This document shows positions 1 through 8,588 of a DNA stretch of 64,000 nucleotides, one piece after another. Numbering within the stretch: position 1 is the stretch's first letter; every line of letters begins with the position of its first letter. Under the pieces are notes generated by a model that made no database searches, was not told the DNA's origin, and saw only the letters and a program-made list of their open reading frames with translations. Source of the stretch: Gammaproteobacteria bacterium (GTDB lineage: Bacteria > Pseudomonadota > Gammaproteobacteria > Arenicellales > JAJDZL01); contig JAJEHQ010000024.1 of NCBI GenBank assembly GCA_022823625.1, positions 62,001-126,000 of the forward strand, in the 5' to 3' direction. The position numbers and the translations under genes were made by a program.

Positions 1-1
1 T

Positions 2-1267
2 GTCATTTTTTCTTTGTTTGCCTTGTTGCTGGTGGTCTCGGCTGTATGGTTTATTGTGCCCGTCATACTGCGTGGAAGCAGAAGGGAGATTTCTGATCGG
101 CGGCAGAAAAACATAGAAGTTGCCAAACATCGACTGGCTGAATTGGAACAGCGTGAAAACACCGGTGAAGTAGACCCTGAGGATGCTGCTCAAATTCGTG
201 AAGAAATTGAAACTGAACTTTACCGGGATGTACACAACCTGACAGACTCCGCTGAGCCGGTTGCTAACAGCAGCACGGGAGCGACAAAGGGGGTAGCGGT
301 CGCTGTCTCAGTATTTGTGCCACTTGGGGCTGGCGTTCTCTATTTTCTTGTTGGCGAACCCTCTGGTATTTCCATCCAACCACCAGCTACCATGGCGACA
401 GTTCAAGAGTCCGAACAGGAAAATGATGAGACTGGTGTTGACGCGCAGGACTTAGAGCAACTCACACAGCGGCTGATGACACATTTGGCGACCAATACCG
501 ATGACGCACTCGGATGGAGCACCGTGGGACAGTTGTTTGTTGCACAGCAGAAATATGCTGAAGCTGCTGTTGCGTACAAGAAAGTACGTGAGTTGCAGGG
601 TGACAGTGCTGAATTTCTGGTGCGCGAAGCGGATGCTCGAGCAATGGCTAATGATGGCGTCTTACAGGGTCAGCCTGAAGCACTGATTTTGACTGCACTT
701 GAAATTGAGCCAGACAATACCGGTGGATTATGGTTGGCAGGACTTGCTGCTGGCGAGCGTGGTGAAGTGGAGGTTGCAATGGACTACTGGCAGCGAGCGG
801 AGCAAACCACGGACAACGAGGAAATGCTCAATCAGCTTCGTCAGTTGATTGAGGCCGGAACCGCAGAACTTGAGAGGGTTGGTAAGTCAGTTTCAAGCAG
901 GAGCGACCAGACTGTAGCTCCCGTAGTCAAAGTTCAGGTAAGTATTGAGTCTTCCATTTTGAGTAAGATTGATCCCGATGACACTGTATTTATCATCGCA
1001 CGTGCTTTCAACGGCCCGCCAGCGCCACTTGCTGCTGTCAAAAAGCAGGTGAAGGACCTGCCAATTTCTCTGGAACTGGATGATTCCCTTGCAATGCTCC
1101 CCAATCTTAATATTTCATCATTTGAACAGGTCCTCGTCATTGCCAGGGTTTCCCGCTCAGGAACTGCACAGTCGCAGAGTGGCGATTTCTTCGGCCAATC
1201 TGAACCCGTTCGACCGGGCGTTGATCATGCGGTCGTTGAGATTGTGATTTCGGAACAGGTTCCATAA
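2..1267 (+). CDS. ccmI: Cytochrome c maturation protein CcmI (5' end outside window)
   Basis: CcmI is the inner-membrane subunit of the System I haem lyase that holds apocytochrome c for haem attachment in the periplasm. The frame is open from base 2 with no ATG, so the true start is probably just upstream of the window. Visible parts: an N-terminal hydrophobic segment ending in VLRG-type basic residues, a coiled charged stretch rich in Glu and Arg (about residues 20-75), a second membrane segment (about residues 95-115), then a periplasmic TPR domain from about residue 155. The C-terminal 110 residues form a beta-rich domain like the one in the CcmH/CcmI family. ccmI is usually the last gene of a ccm operon, which fits the unrelated gene that follows. 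c-type cytochrome assembly is relevant to the di-haem MauG-like protein at 35815. Confidence 0.88.
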   Translation, partial: VIFSLFALLLVVSAVWFIVPVILRGSRREISDRRQKNIEVAKHRLAELEQRENTGEVDPEDAAQIREEIETELYRDVHNLTDSAEPVANSSTGATKGVAVAVSVFVPLGAGVLYFLVGEPSGISIQPPATMATVQESEQENDETGVDAQDLEQLTQRLMTHLATNTDDALGWSTVGQLFVAQQKYAEAAVAYKKVRELQGDSAEFLVREADARAMANDGVLQGQPEALILTALEIEPDNTGGLWLAGLAAGERGEVEVAMDYWQRAEQTTDNEEMLNQLRQLIEAGTAELERVGKSVSSRSDQTVAPVVKVQVSIESSILSKIDPDDTVFIIARAFNGPPAPLAAVKKQVKDLPISLELDDSLAMLPNLNISSFEQVLVIARVSRSGTAQSQSGDFFGQSEPVRPGVDHAVVEIVISEQVP

Positions 1268-1442
1268 TCAGGGCAGAAAATTTGTCGCAATAAAACTGAA
1301 CCTATGGCCAATGTTTCGGTCACAATTAATGTAGCTTCAGTCGACATCAATCAATTTTCATACATTGGCAGGTGTTTTTATAATGCGAAAGGAACTGGGC
1401 ATCGAAGGTGTCGCATCTCTACTTTAACTGAGGGATATTATC

Positions 1443-1976
1443 ATGAAGAAAATAATTGGATTCGCGATCAGCATGCTGGCTCTGACAGGTGTTGCGCTGA
1501 GTGGTGGTGCTCAAGCAGAATTTTCCGGTACCTACGAAATAGATGTTCCCGTTCTCGGTTATACCGAGCGGTACGTCACAGTGACAGAAGTGAGGCCGGT
1601 TCAGGAGTGTCGAGAAGTTGCAGTGAGTGTTGGTGGTTCGACCAGTTCCGATACACCAGAGTTGCTAGGTGCCATTATTGGCGGAGCAATTGGTAAAGAA
1701 ATTGATGATGACAGTAAGTCGAGTACTGTAATCGGTGCGCTATTAGGCGCCTCGATTGCAAGTGATCTTGAAAAGAAGAATGCGCAAAGTAAAGGTGGAA
1801 CTCGAATGGAAACGCGTTGTACAACGGTTGAGCGGCAAGTTGAAACTCAGAAGTTGAGCGGTTATTTTGTAAATTATGAGTTCCAGGGGCATGTTTTCCG
1901 AGCGACGGTACCTAGTCGTCCGGGTTCAATGATTAAAGTCAAGATTGTTGCAATTCCCGTAGACTACGCCAACTGA
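1443..1976 (+). CDS. Glycine-zipper 2TM-domain outer envelope protein
   Basis: 177-residue secreted protein. Residues 1-25 are a signal peptide (KK, hydrophobic core, AQA-E cleavage). The middle (about residues 75-112) has the glycine zipper LLGAIIGGAIGKEI followed by VIGALLGASIASDL, as in the Rickettsia 17-kDa surface antigen/YcfJ-type family, whose members sit in the outer membrane or periplasm. There is no lipobox Cys after the signal peptide, so it is probably not a lipoprotein. Two Cys (in QECRE and ETRCTT) may form a disulfide. A GAGGGA Shine-Dalgarno lies eight bases before the ATG. No functional partner is visible beside it. Family assignment is fairly sure; its role is unknown. Confidence 0.8.
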   Translation: MKKIIGFAISMLALTGVALSGGAQAEFSGTYEIDVPVLGYTERYVTVTEVRPVQECREVAVSVGGSTSSDTPELLGAIIGGAIGKEIDDDSKSSTVIGALLGASIASDLEKKNAQSKGGTRMETRCTTVERQVETQKLSGYFVNYEFQGHVFRATVPSRPGSMIKVKIVAIPVDYAN

Positions 1977-2018
1977 TTGCTGAGAGAACCGAATTCTTTT
2001 TGGTGCCAGCTAACAGTA

Positions 2019-4019
2019 TTAGAGCAGCAGGCTAACTTTGCGGCCTTCATAGGTTGCCGCTGGTGCTTGTCTGGGTGACAGGCAATCGCCGATGACATGG
2101 AGGTCAAATTCTAATGTTTGCTGACGCAGTTCCAGTTCAAGATCATTCACCGGCATGTTAACCGTGGCGAGCACCAGACTGTCGAACGGCATTTCGGTTT
2201 CCGACTCATCCAGTAAATCCATAACTCGGGCGCTTGTACCTTGCCATTCATTAACCACGGTTTCAGGATAGAATTGGGCTCCATACTGACGTAATTTCTC
2301 ACGAACCGCGTAGTCAGCTGCGGTTCGCACCAATTCCCTTCCAATGACTGCATAAGGTGTTACGATAGACACCGAGTGGCCTTTTTCCACCAGATATACA
2401 GCGGTGCCAAGAGACTTCCAGGTACCAACGTCGTCCAACAGCAGCACCGATTGGCCAAGTTTCGCTGAGCGATTCATCACATCTTCTGCGTGCCAAACGT
2501 TACCCTGGTCTATACCGGGCAATACATCCCGCGTTGGGATCCCACGTTGGTATCCAGTATCTGAGGGTAGCGATCCAGTTGCAAGAATAACCGCATCCGC
2601 CCCAAATTCAACGACATCTTCCGCGAAGAAGGGGGTGTTGAGACGTACCTCGACACCGAGTTTGTTTAACTGCCGTTCAAACCAGTCGATGTAGTCCAGA
2701 ATCTGTCCGCGTCTTGGTTGCATTCCAGCGAGACGAAATTGTCCGCCAAGTTGACCTGATGCTTCAACCAATGTTACTGTGTGGCCTCGTTCAGCTGCGA
2801 CTCGGGCGGCTTCACACCCAGCCGGTCCACCACCGACCACCAGAATCTTTTTCTGATCTTCGGCTTCTACAAAGCGATCGCCACCCCATTCGAACTCACG
2901 TCCGGCTGATGGGTTGATCAGACAGCTGATCCAGTAATCCTTGAATCGTCTTCCCCAGCACATCTGATTGCAGGAAAGGCAAGGTCGGATATCCTCTGCT
3001 CGTCCTTGCATGGCTTTATTGGCGAGATGTGGATCAGCAATCTGGCCGCGAACGATGCTCACCATATCAGCAGCTCCAGACCCGATCGCATAATCAGCGG
3101 CATCTGGTGTTCGAATGTGACTTTCAGCCTGCACTTTTGCGTGTTTGACTACTTCACGAATATTGGCAGCGAAAGGCATCCCAATTTGATCCTCGTGCAT
3201 GGCAGTCGGCATAATCAGGTAAAAGTTGTAATACCCACCGGTACCGATGGTTACGTAATCGAATAATCCCCGGAAATCGTGATAGGCGACAATTTCCTGC
3301 ATGGCCTCCATTGGCAGAACATCGGGTACGACCGGGTCATAACTGGTACAGACCCCGATGATGAAATCGTTCCCGACAGCATTTCGTATGGCGCTAAGCA
3401 GTTCTGTGGAAAATCGCATGCGATTTTCAAAGGAACCGCCGTAACAGTCTTCTCTACGGTTGTTGAATGGGGACCAGAATTGCTCTATGATGGCATTGTA
3501 GGCAGCCATCAATTCACAGCCGTCAAAACCCGCTTTTTTGGCACGAACCGCAGACGCGACAAAAGCCTCAATCACCTCATCAATCTGATATTTGGACATC
3601 GCCATGCTACCATCATGGTCATGCATGGAAGGCAGCCCCGACGGAGACCAGTTTGGCAGAAATGAGTTATCCCAGTCGCCGTGTTGCCCGACATGGTATA
3701 GCTGCTGAATCATCACGGTACCGTACTCATGACAGCTGTCGGTTATCCTGCGAAAATGGGGAATGACTGCATCATCGCTGTGGCGAAAGTTACCCCTAGT
3801 CAAAGTTGCAGGACCGTGTACCGGAACCGGTTCAACGACGATCATTGCTGCGCCACCGATGGCTCGCTCTAGATAGTAGCCGTGATGCCGTTCACCTGGC
3901 AGCCCGTCAACTGCCATATTGGCGGTATGAGCGCCAAAATTCAGCCGATGTTTGAGTGTTTTGTGTCCAACGTCGATTGGACGAAACAGGTGCTTGAACG
4001 AGGTATTTTGCGTAGACAT
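2019..4019 (-). CDS. DgcA/trimethylamine-dehydrogenase-like flavin oxidoreductase
   Basis: 666-residue two-part flavoprotein of the old yellow enzyme/TMADH/2,4-dienoyl-CoA reductase class. Residues 1-340 form the FMN-binding TIM barrel, with the QFWSPFNNRREDCYGGSFENR signature near 180-205. A 4Fe-4S motif CLSCNQMC plus a later Cys (in SCLINP) lies at about 348-370. The C-terminal half has an FAD/NAD(P) Rossmann motif (VVGGGPAGCEAARVAAERGH, about 395). Relatives demethylate dimethylglycine (DgcA), trimethylamine or dimethylamine. The catalytic Tyr/His positions of TMADH (YGAHSY) read MAAYNA here, so the substrate may be different. It precedes the TTT transporter remnant on the same strand. A demethylase role is inferred from family and from the MttB gene nearby. 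Confidence 0.8.
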   Translation of the reverse strand: MSTQNTSFKHLFRPIDVGHKTLKHRLNFGAHTANMAVDGLPGERHHGYYLERAIGGAAMIVVEPVPVHGPATLTRGNFRHSDDAVIPHFRRITDSCHEYGTVMIQQLYHVGQHGDWDNSFLPNWSPSGLPSMHDHDGSMAMSKYQIDEVIEAFVASAVRAKKAGFDGCELMAAYNAIIEQFWSPFNNRREDCYGGSFENRMRFSTELLSAIRNAVGNDFIIGVCTSYDPVVPDVLPMEAMQEIVAYHDFRGLFDYVTIGTGGYYNFYLIMPTAMHEDQIGMPFAANIREVVKHAKVQAESHIRTPDAADYAIGSGAADMVSIVRGQIADPHLANKAMQGRAEDIRPCLSCNQMCWGRRFKDYWISCLINPSAGREFEWGGDRFVEAEDQKKILVVGGGPAGCEAARVAAERGHTVTLVEASGQLGGQFRLAGMQPRRGQILDYIDWFERQLNKLGVEVRLNTPFFAEDVVEFGADAVILATGSLPSDTGYQRGIPTRDVLPGIDQGNVWHAEDVMNRSAKLGQSVLLLDDVGTWKSLGTAVYLVEKGHSVSIVTPYAVIGRELVRTAADYAVREKLRQYGAQFYPETVVNEWQGTSARVMDLLDESETEMPFDSLVLATVNMPVNDLELELRQQTLEFDLHVIGDCLSPRQAPAATYEGRKVSLLL

Positions 4020-4130
4020 GAACTGATTGGCGAATTGGTTTGCATCACCATATCACACACAATACTGCCCTCGCTTAAATTTATTCTGGATCAGTCTAGT
4101 GAGCGGCAGTATCAGCAAAAATATTCCCTA

Positions 4131-4211
4131 GAGCATGATTGAACCGATCGCACCACCATACATAGTACCGTCGTAGTAAATGGCAGCGAGAAAAATGATT
4201 GCGGATGTCGG
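4131..4211 (-). pseudogene. Fragment of a second tctA gene
   Basis: Read on the minus strand, 4211 to 4131 encodes PTSAIIFLAAIYY then DGTMYGGAIGSIML, ending at TAG (4130-4128). It matches the intact TctA at 4747-6270 (PTAAIIFLAAIYYGAMYGGAISSITL) at 22 of 26 aligned residues, with one extra Asp codon. No open frame continues on either side. It is a leftover from a second TTT permease gene, corresponding to about residues 58-84 of the protein. Confidence 0.8.
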
Positions 4212-4265
4212 CCTATCTTGTCAAGGCACCAACCCTGCTGAAGGTCAGGATGCTCTCGTGCTATA

Positions 4266-4691
4266 TTGGGGGTATTCTTTACTAGCCGAACCGTTTGTTA
4301 CAGCAATTTTCCATTGACCCACTTGCCCAAACAGATTGTCTCCGCTGCTGCAAGCAGGTTGGTTTTGAATTTTGCCGCTATGGTGTTTCTTGGTGTTACC
4401 TTCTTTCTAACTTGGCAAAATAGTGCCTGGCAAAACCTCTTTGATTGGGGAGGAATTGCATTTTTGATTTGTGGTCTGATTGTCTCAGGTGCTGTCATCG
4501 GCGCTGTGTCTACCCGTCTGCATCAGGGTATTGCAGCGATAGTTGTTTCTCGCAGCAACAAAGAACTCAGTTCCGCGCAAGTAGCCGTGATTCGTTGGAC
4601 TGGAACGGCCGTGTTGCTGGTACAGGTTTTACTGGTCTTTTATTTGACCGCTTGGGCATTCGAAGTATGGCTGGCAAATTCCGCGTCGTAA
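4266..4691 (+). CDS. Hypothetical small membrane protein
   Basis: Open frame of 141 codons from a TTG, with three hydrophobic segments: about residues 33-50, 62-82 and 110-135. An internal ATG at 4380 is an alternative start but would remove most of the first segment. No clear Shine-Dalgarno precedes either start. I do not recognise a family. It lies opposite in strand to the flanking flavoprotein and transporter genes, between the tctA fragment and intact tctA. It is probably real because of the alternating hydrophobic and polar pattern, but it could be a relic. Confidence 0.5.
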   Translation: MGVFFTSRTVCYSNFPLTHLPKQIVSAAASRLVLNFAAMVFLGVTFFLTWQNSAWQNLFDWGGIAFLICGLIVSGAVIGAVSTRLHQGIAAIVVSRSNKELSSAQVAVIRWTGTAVLLVQVLLVFYLTAWAFEVWLANSAS

Positions 4692-4746
4692 TCACGCGTC
4701 GTCCATTCTTGTGTTTGCTGTGATTGTAAATTTCTGGAGCCCATTG

Positions 4747-6270
4747 TCATCCCGTGCCCGTTCCAGTATCTGCCCGTCGGCGTTTTTGCAGTTTTTGCAC
4801 CAAGGGGTAGCAGATTAATGCGACGGCAATTGCAATACAGACCGCAGAGATGGGGCGGGTGAGGAAAATGCTGACATCGCCATGAGAACCCAGCAGGGAC
4901 TGTCGCAATGAGCGTTCAGCAAGAGGCCCAAGCACGATTGCCAGGACAGCTGGGGCGACTGGATAATTGAGTTTCCTGAGTAGATAACCGACAACTCCAA
5001 ATAGCAGCATCAGCCAAACGTCGTGCATGGTTTGGGTAGGTGCATAGCCTCCGACTACGCACAGAATGTATATTACCGGTGCGAGAATGCTGAAGGGCAG
5101 TGTAAGAATCTTGACGAATAATGGGATGAACGCCAGGTTGATCAGCAGCGTGGCAAAATTTGCAATGTACAAAGAACCGATTAGACCCCAGACGAATTCC
5201 GGGTTTTCAGTAAACAAGAGTGGTCCTGGTCGCAGTCCCCAGATTATCATGCCGCCGAGCAGAATCGCGGTCGTCGGGGATCCGGGGATTCCCAACGTGA
5301 TCATCGGCAACATGGAACCTGTCGAGGCAGCGTTGTTGGCTGCTTCTGGTGCAGCGACACCGGAAATATTCCCCTTACCAAAACTGTCTGGATCTTTGCT
5401 GAAGGTTTTTGCAAGACCGTAGGACATAAGTGATGCCGGGGTAGCGCCTGCCGCCGGCAGGGTTCCGACAAAATACCCCAAGGCTGAACCCATACTTGTC
5501 GTCTTGATGTAATTTTTGATGTCCTTGCAGTTGTGTTTCATCCGCTGCCAGGAAATGGTTACCTTATGAACCATTACCTCGCCTCTGGTGGTTTCAAGGG
5601 TCCAGAGCATCTCACCGATACCGTAGATACCGATCGCAAGCACCAAAAAGTTGATTCCATGGAGAAAACCGTCGATATCACCGAAGATCAGCCTTGGCTG
5701 ACCTGAGATGATGTCCAGTCCAACGGAAGCCATTACCAGTCCGACCAGGATTGAGAACACGGTTTTGGGAATGTCATCTCCACCGAGACCGATAAATGTC
5801 GCGAAGGCCAAAACCATGAGTGCGAATTCTTCAGGTGGACCAAACTTAAGTGCGAAAGATGCCAAAGGCGGTGCGAACGCGGTGAATAGCAGGACTGAAA
5901 TCGTACCGCCCACGAACGATGCAACAGCAGCAGCTGTCAATGCCCTGTCTGCATGCCCTGCCTGTGCCAGAGGTCGGCCATCAAAAACTGTTGCTACCGC
6001 AGTTGAAGCGCCTGGAATTCCCAGGGTAATTGAACTGATAGCGCCCCCATACATCGCACCGTAATAGATTGCAGCGAGGAAAATAATCGCTGCTGTCGGA
6101 GGCACTAGAAACGTAATTGGCAATAGAATTGCAACGCCGTTTACCGACCCGAGCCCTGGCATCGCTCCAATCAGCAGCCCCAGGGTACAGCCAGCAATAA
6201 TCATTGTCAGATTGAGCGGCTGCATCGCCTCCGTCAGTCCGCCAATTAAATGCAGGACGATATCTTCCAT
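4747..6270 (-). CDS. tctA: Tripartite tricarboxylate transporter, large permease TctA
   Basis: 507-residue, about 12-segment inner-membrane permease of the TctABC (TTT) family, which takes up carboxylates with a periplasmic binding protein at the expense of an ion gradient. The N-terminal signature GLLIGAMPGLGSVNGVAILL and the second conserved motif GTLPAAGATPASLMSYGLAK are present, as is the repeat of the first motif, GNISGVAAPEAANNAASTG. Length is normal for the family. It is the third gene of tctC-tctB-tctA on the minus strand, 150 bp after tctB. Family members carry citrate, tartrate, aromatic acids and small dicarboxylates, so the substrate cannot be named. The CoA-ligase genes on the other side of the operon suggest an organic acid that is activated with CoA. 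Confidence 0.95.
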   Translation of the reverse strand: MEDIVLHLIGGLTEAMQPLNLTMIIAGCTLGLLIGAMPGLGSVNGVAILLPITFLVPPTAAIIFLAAIYYGAMYGGAISSITLGIPGASTAVATVFDGRPLAQAGHADRALTAAAVASFVGGTISVLLFTAFAPPLASFALKFGPPEEFALMVLAFATFIGLGGDDIPKTVFSILVGLVMASVGLDIISGQPRLIFGDIDGFLHGINFLVLAIGIYGIGEMLWTLETTRGEVMVHKVTISWQRMKHNCKDIKNYIKTTSMGSALGYFVGTLPAAGATPASLMSYGLAKTFSKDPDSFGKGNISGVAAPEAANNAASTGSMLPMITLGIPGSPTTAILLGGMIIWGLRPGPLLFTENPEFVWGLIGSLYIANFATLLINLAFIPLFVKILTLPFSILAPVIYILCVVGGYAPTQTMHDVWLMLLFGVVGYLLRKLNYPVAPAVLAIVLGPLAERSLRQSLLGSHGDVSIFLTRPISAVCIAIAVALICYPLVQKLQKRRRADTGTGTG

Positions 6271-6420
6271 TGCTAGATCAGGTGTCGCTTAGTGTGAATT
6301 TGAATATTCCTGCTTTCTATGGAAATAGTTACAATTCCATAAGTTCCGATATCGGTCCTGCCGATAGAAGAATCGACTGTTGCGACAATTCTTGGTTACT
6401 GACGCATCTCAATTGGAGTT

Positions 6421-6933
6421 TTACGAATACATTAAGTCGTAAATCGGATAGAACAAAGGTTCTGATATCGATTTGGGAAGTGGAATCTTCAATGCCCATT
6501 CAAATAGGCAGAATATGAAGATTGGAACCACGATCATCATTGTGACTGTTACCAGCCAGGAGTGTCGGCCGACAAATTTCAAATAGAATAGAAGAAACAG
6601 AAAAAGTGCGACGTAGATGCCGAGCAGGTGCGTCACAACAAGCAGAAATACAATAGATCCGGCCGAAATCCCAACCAACAGGACGGTTTCACGTGTCATA
6701 AACAGATCAAGGTTTGTCGATTCCGGAGTTACTTTTCGAAACCATCGCACTATCGTAGCTAGGCACGCAAGCAGCATACCCGTCGATAGCCAGAATGGCC
6801 AGGCACCGGATCCCGGCCCACGATCGGGTACCCAATCGATACGAAGTTCGGCACTCTTGATCATCAACCCAATGGAGCAGAGCGCCAGCAATATAGCGAT
6901 TAAGAGTTCTGCGGTTCGAACTGTCATTGTCAC
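6421..6933 (-). CDS. tctB: Tripartite tricarboxylate transporter, small permease TctB
   Basis: 170-residue protein with four predicted membrane helices, as expected for the small TTT subunit: N-terminal AELLIAILLALCSIGLMI, then GAWPFWLSTGMLLACLATIV with the typical GPGSGAWPFW stretch, and two more helices in the second half. The frame starts with GTG at 6933; an ATG two codons later (6927) is equally likely. It lies 155 bp after tctC and 150 bp before tctA on the minus strand. TctB is poorly conserved across the family, so assignment rests on length, topology, the GxGxWPFW motif and context. Confidence 0.9.
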   Translation of the reverse strand: MTMTVRTAELLIAILLALCSIGLMIKSAELRIDWVPDRGPGSGAWPFWLSTGMLLACLATIVRWFRKVTPESTNLDLFMTRETVLLVGISAGSIVFLLVVTHLLGIYVALFLFLLFYLKFVGRHSWLVTVTMMIVVPIFIFCLFEWALKIPLPKSISEPLFYPIYDLMYS

Positions 6934-7035
6934 TTACCACTCAGTTTTGTTCTGCTGTTCCGGGTTGGGAACGTCTGAAATTTGAGCAAACCAATCCAAG
7001 TCGCGTTCACCCTAGACTGTTGCCAAGCACCGCAA

Positions 7036-7063
7036 ACCGGTACGACGCAAGTGTCGCACCGGT
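7036..7063 (-). other. Strong hairpin between tctC and tctB
   Basis: ACCGGT, one mismatch, CGAC, a 6-base loop, then GTCG and ACCGGT form a 10-bp stem with one internal mismatch. It lies 26 bases past the tctC stop codon. There is no U-tract after it, so it is more likely an mRNA-stabilising or partially attenuating structure than a full terminator. Such hairpins commonly let the binding-protein gene be expressed above its permease genes. Confidence 0.55.
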
Positions 7064-7088
7064 AAGCGTTGAAGTATGTATGAGCGAA

Positions 7089-8096
7089 TTATTCGCCGGT
7101 AATCGCGGATGCGCCGACTGATTCAATCAAGTCCCTATGCAGTGCGATTTGCTCTTGGTGATAAGTACCGAGGTCGTCACCTGCCAGCCACTGATCACAT
7201 GCCAGCCCGTCATCTGTACAAAACTGTTGCCACTCTGCCGAATCGAAGAGGGCTTTAAATAGACCAATGTACCAGTCCTGTGCTTCCTTGGACATACCCG
7301 GAGGACCGTTGATAGAGCGTTGCATGTAGTATTGCATGTCTACGCCAAGCTCCTTCGCGGTAGGAACATCAGGATAAGCTGGAAGGCGTTCTGCTGTGAA
7401 CTGAACAATTGGCTTGGTCTCACCAGCTCGGTAAAATTCGTTTTGTTCAGCTGGGTTGTTGACGGTTGAATCAACATGATTGCCAACCAGGTTTTTCGCT
7501 ACGGTCCCACCTCCGGGGAAAGGAATATAGGTTACGTCGTATCCAAATTCTTTTTCCATCATGGCGGTTAAGATCGAGTCTTCCTGACCGGTTCCGGTTC
7601 CACCGACTTTCCAGGTGTTACCAGCTGCTTTGACAGCTGCTATGTAACTGTCCAGATCAGTAATATCGTCGCGCGAGCTGTTCACCCAAAGCACGAAAGT
7701 GTCAATGGCCATACGACCAATTGGCGTGAAGTTTGACACATCGACACCAATACCTTTCTGGATGACAGGCGTCGTGTAGAAACTATTCAGCGTGACCAAA
7801 ATGGTGTGGTCGTCTCCTTCTTTGTCCTGAAGGTATCGAAGAGCTTCAGCTCCTGAACCCCCGGGCTTATTGATTGGAATGATCGGCCGCGGAGACAGGT
7901 CTTTTTGTTCAGCCAAGCCCTGCAGCAAACGCGCAATCTGGTCTGCGCCACCACCCGCGCCAGCCATAATGATCAACTCGATCGGTTTCTTGGGTGACCA
8001 ATCAGCTATAGCCGGTGATTGCAGTCCTAAGCATGTAACGACGACGGCTGCGATGAGCACGGCGGTCGTTTTCATTTTTGAAATGATTGTTACCAT
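7089..8096 (-). CDS. tctC: TTT transporter periplasmic binding protein TctC
   Basis: 335-residue extracytoplasmic solute receptor of the Bug/TctC family. I start it at the ATG at 8096 because a GAGGA Shine-Dalgarno lies 10-14 bases upstream; the longer open frame to 8258 enters an older tctC fragment. The signal peptide (KMKTTAVLIAAVVVTCLGLQ...AIA) is followed by DWSPKKPIELIIMAGAGGGADQIARLL, the ligand-cradling N-terminal loop of the family. A second signature, KVGGTGTGQEDSILTAMME, comes at about residue 165, then IPFPGGGTVAKNLVGNHVD. It is the first gene of tctCBA. The palindrome TGGTATACCA at 8140 lies 44 bp before the start and may be its operator. Bug proteins often bind carboxylates, but the ligand cannot be read from sequence. 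Confidence 0.93.
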   Translation of the reverse strand: MVTIISKMKTTAVLIAAVVVTCLGLQSPAIADWSPKKPIELIIMAGAGGGADQIARLLQGLAEQKDLSPRPIIPINKPGGSGAEALRYLQDKEGDDHTILVTLNSFYTTPVIQKGIGVDVSNFTPIGRMAIDTFVLWVNSSRDDITDLDSYIAAVKAAGNTWKVGGTGTGQEDSILTAMMEKEFGYDVTYIPFPGGGTVAKNLVGNHVDSTVNNPAEQNEFYRAGETKPIVQFTAERLPAYPDVPTAKELGVDMQYYMQRSINGPPGMSKEAQDWYIGLFKALFDSAEWQQFCTDDGLACDQWLAGDDLGTYHQEQIALHRDLIESVGASAITGE

Positions 8097-8139
8097 AAGT
8101 AAATATCCTCGTATTGGGAACTGTTTTAGGTTTAGCACG

Positions 8140-8149
8140 TGGTATACCA
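8140..8149. promoter_or_regulatory. Palindrome TGGTATACCA upstream of tctC
   Basis: A perfect 10-bp palindrome centred on GTATAC, 44 bp before the tctC start. TNGTATACNA-type sites are typical of FadR/UxuR-class GntR repressors. It shares its GTATAC core with the three longer sites at 8411, 14482 and 23064. Regulator identity is inferred; no GntR gene lies in this window. Confidence 0.45.
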
Positions 8150-8182
8150 AGTGCCGCGAGTAAAGGCATTGTAAAACAAAAC

Positions 8183-8380
8183 AAATGGAATTGTATTTTT
8201 GAGTGATGGTCTGCATCAATCGTGCCATTTTGTCCGCACTTCCGCCTTGACCAGCCAAAATTACGAAGTCGACCGATTTCGGGGTTCAAATGCAGAAGCA
8301 ACCTGCACCTGTGTCAGCGACATAACGGCCAGTGCGCATACACTGAATGCAACAGCCTTTGTTGTCTGAGATGTACACAT
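8183..8380 (-). pseudogene. 5' remnant of a second tctC gene, frameshifted
   Basis: The minus strand from the ATG at 8380 encodes a signal peptide (MCTSQTTKAVAFSVCALAVM...VASAFEP). A frameshift in the CCCC run near 8281 is followed in another frame by KSVDFVILAGQGGSADKMARLMQTI, the TctC/Bug N-terminal signature (compare LIIMAGAGGGADQIARLL in the intact gene). The frame then continues without recognisable homology into the leader of the intact tctC. So only about 60 codons of an older, different TctC persist. The operator-like palindrome at 8407-8426 lies 26 bp before its start codon, where its promoter would have been. Confidence 0.75.
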
Positions 8381-8406
8381 AGCATGCCGTGTGTTTACAA
8401 TACGTT

Positions 8407-8426
8407 GTATATTGTATACGATATAC
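8407..8426. promoter_or_regulatory. Near-perfect 20-bp palindrome, shared operator copy 1
   Basis: GTATATTGTATACGATATAC is a 20-bp inverted repeat with one mismatched pair, centred on GTATAC. The run ATTGTATACGATATACC (8411-8427) matches the sites at 14482-14498 and 23064-23080 at 16 of 17 bases. It lies between the tctC remnant (minus) and the CoA-ligase operon (plus, start 8589) and could serve both. I infer an operator for a GntR-type regulator. Confidence 0.65.
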
Positions 8427-8588
8427 CGCCTATGGCCTTGGTTTTTCTGGCAAATACCCACCTTCAACAGCGTATTTGGTGAATCAAGAAGAATACTTAA
8501 AATTCAAACGCAATATATGGGTCCGCGTGTCGTTTAAAATGAATTCCGTTATACACTCCAAGCTGATTCCTATTGACAGAGTTGACAG

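Noticed and set aside
8183-8258. Upstream extension of tctC to 8258
   Set aside because: The extra residues are the frameshifted relic of another tctC; the GAGGA site and signal peptide support the start at 8096.
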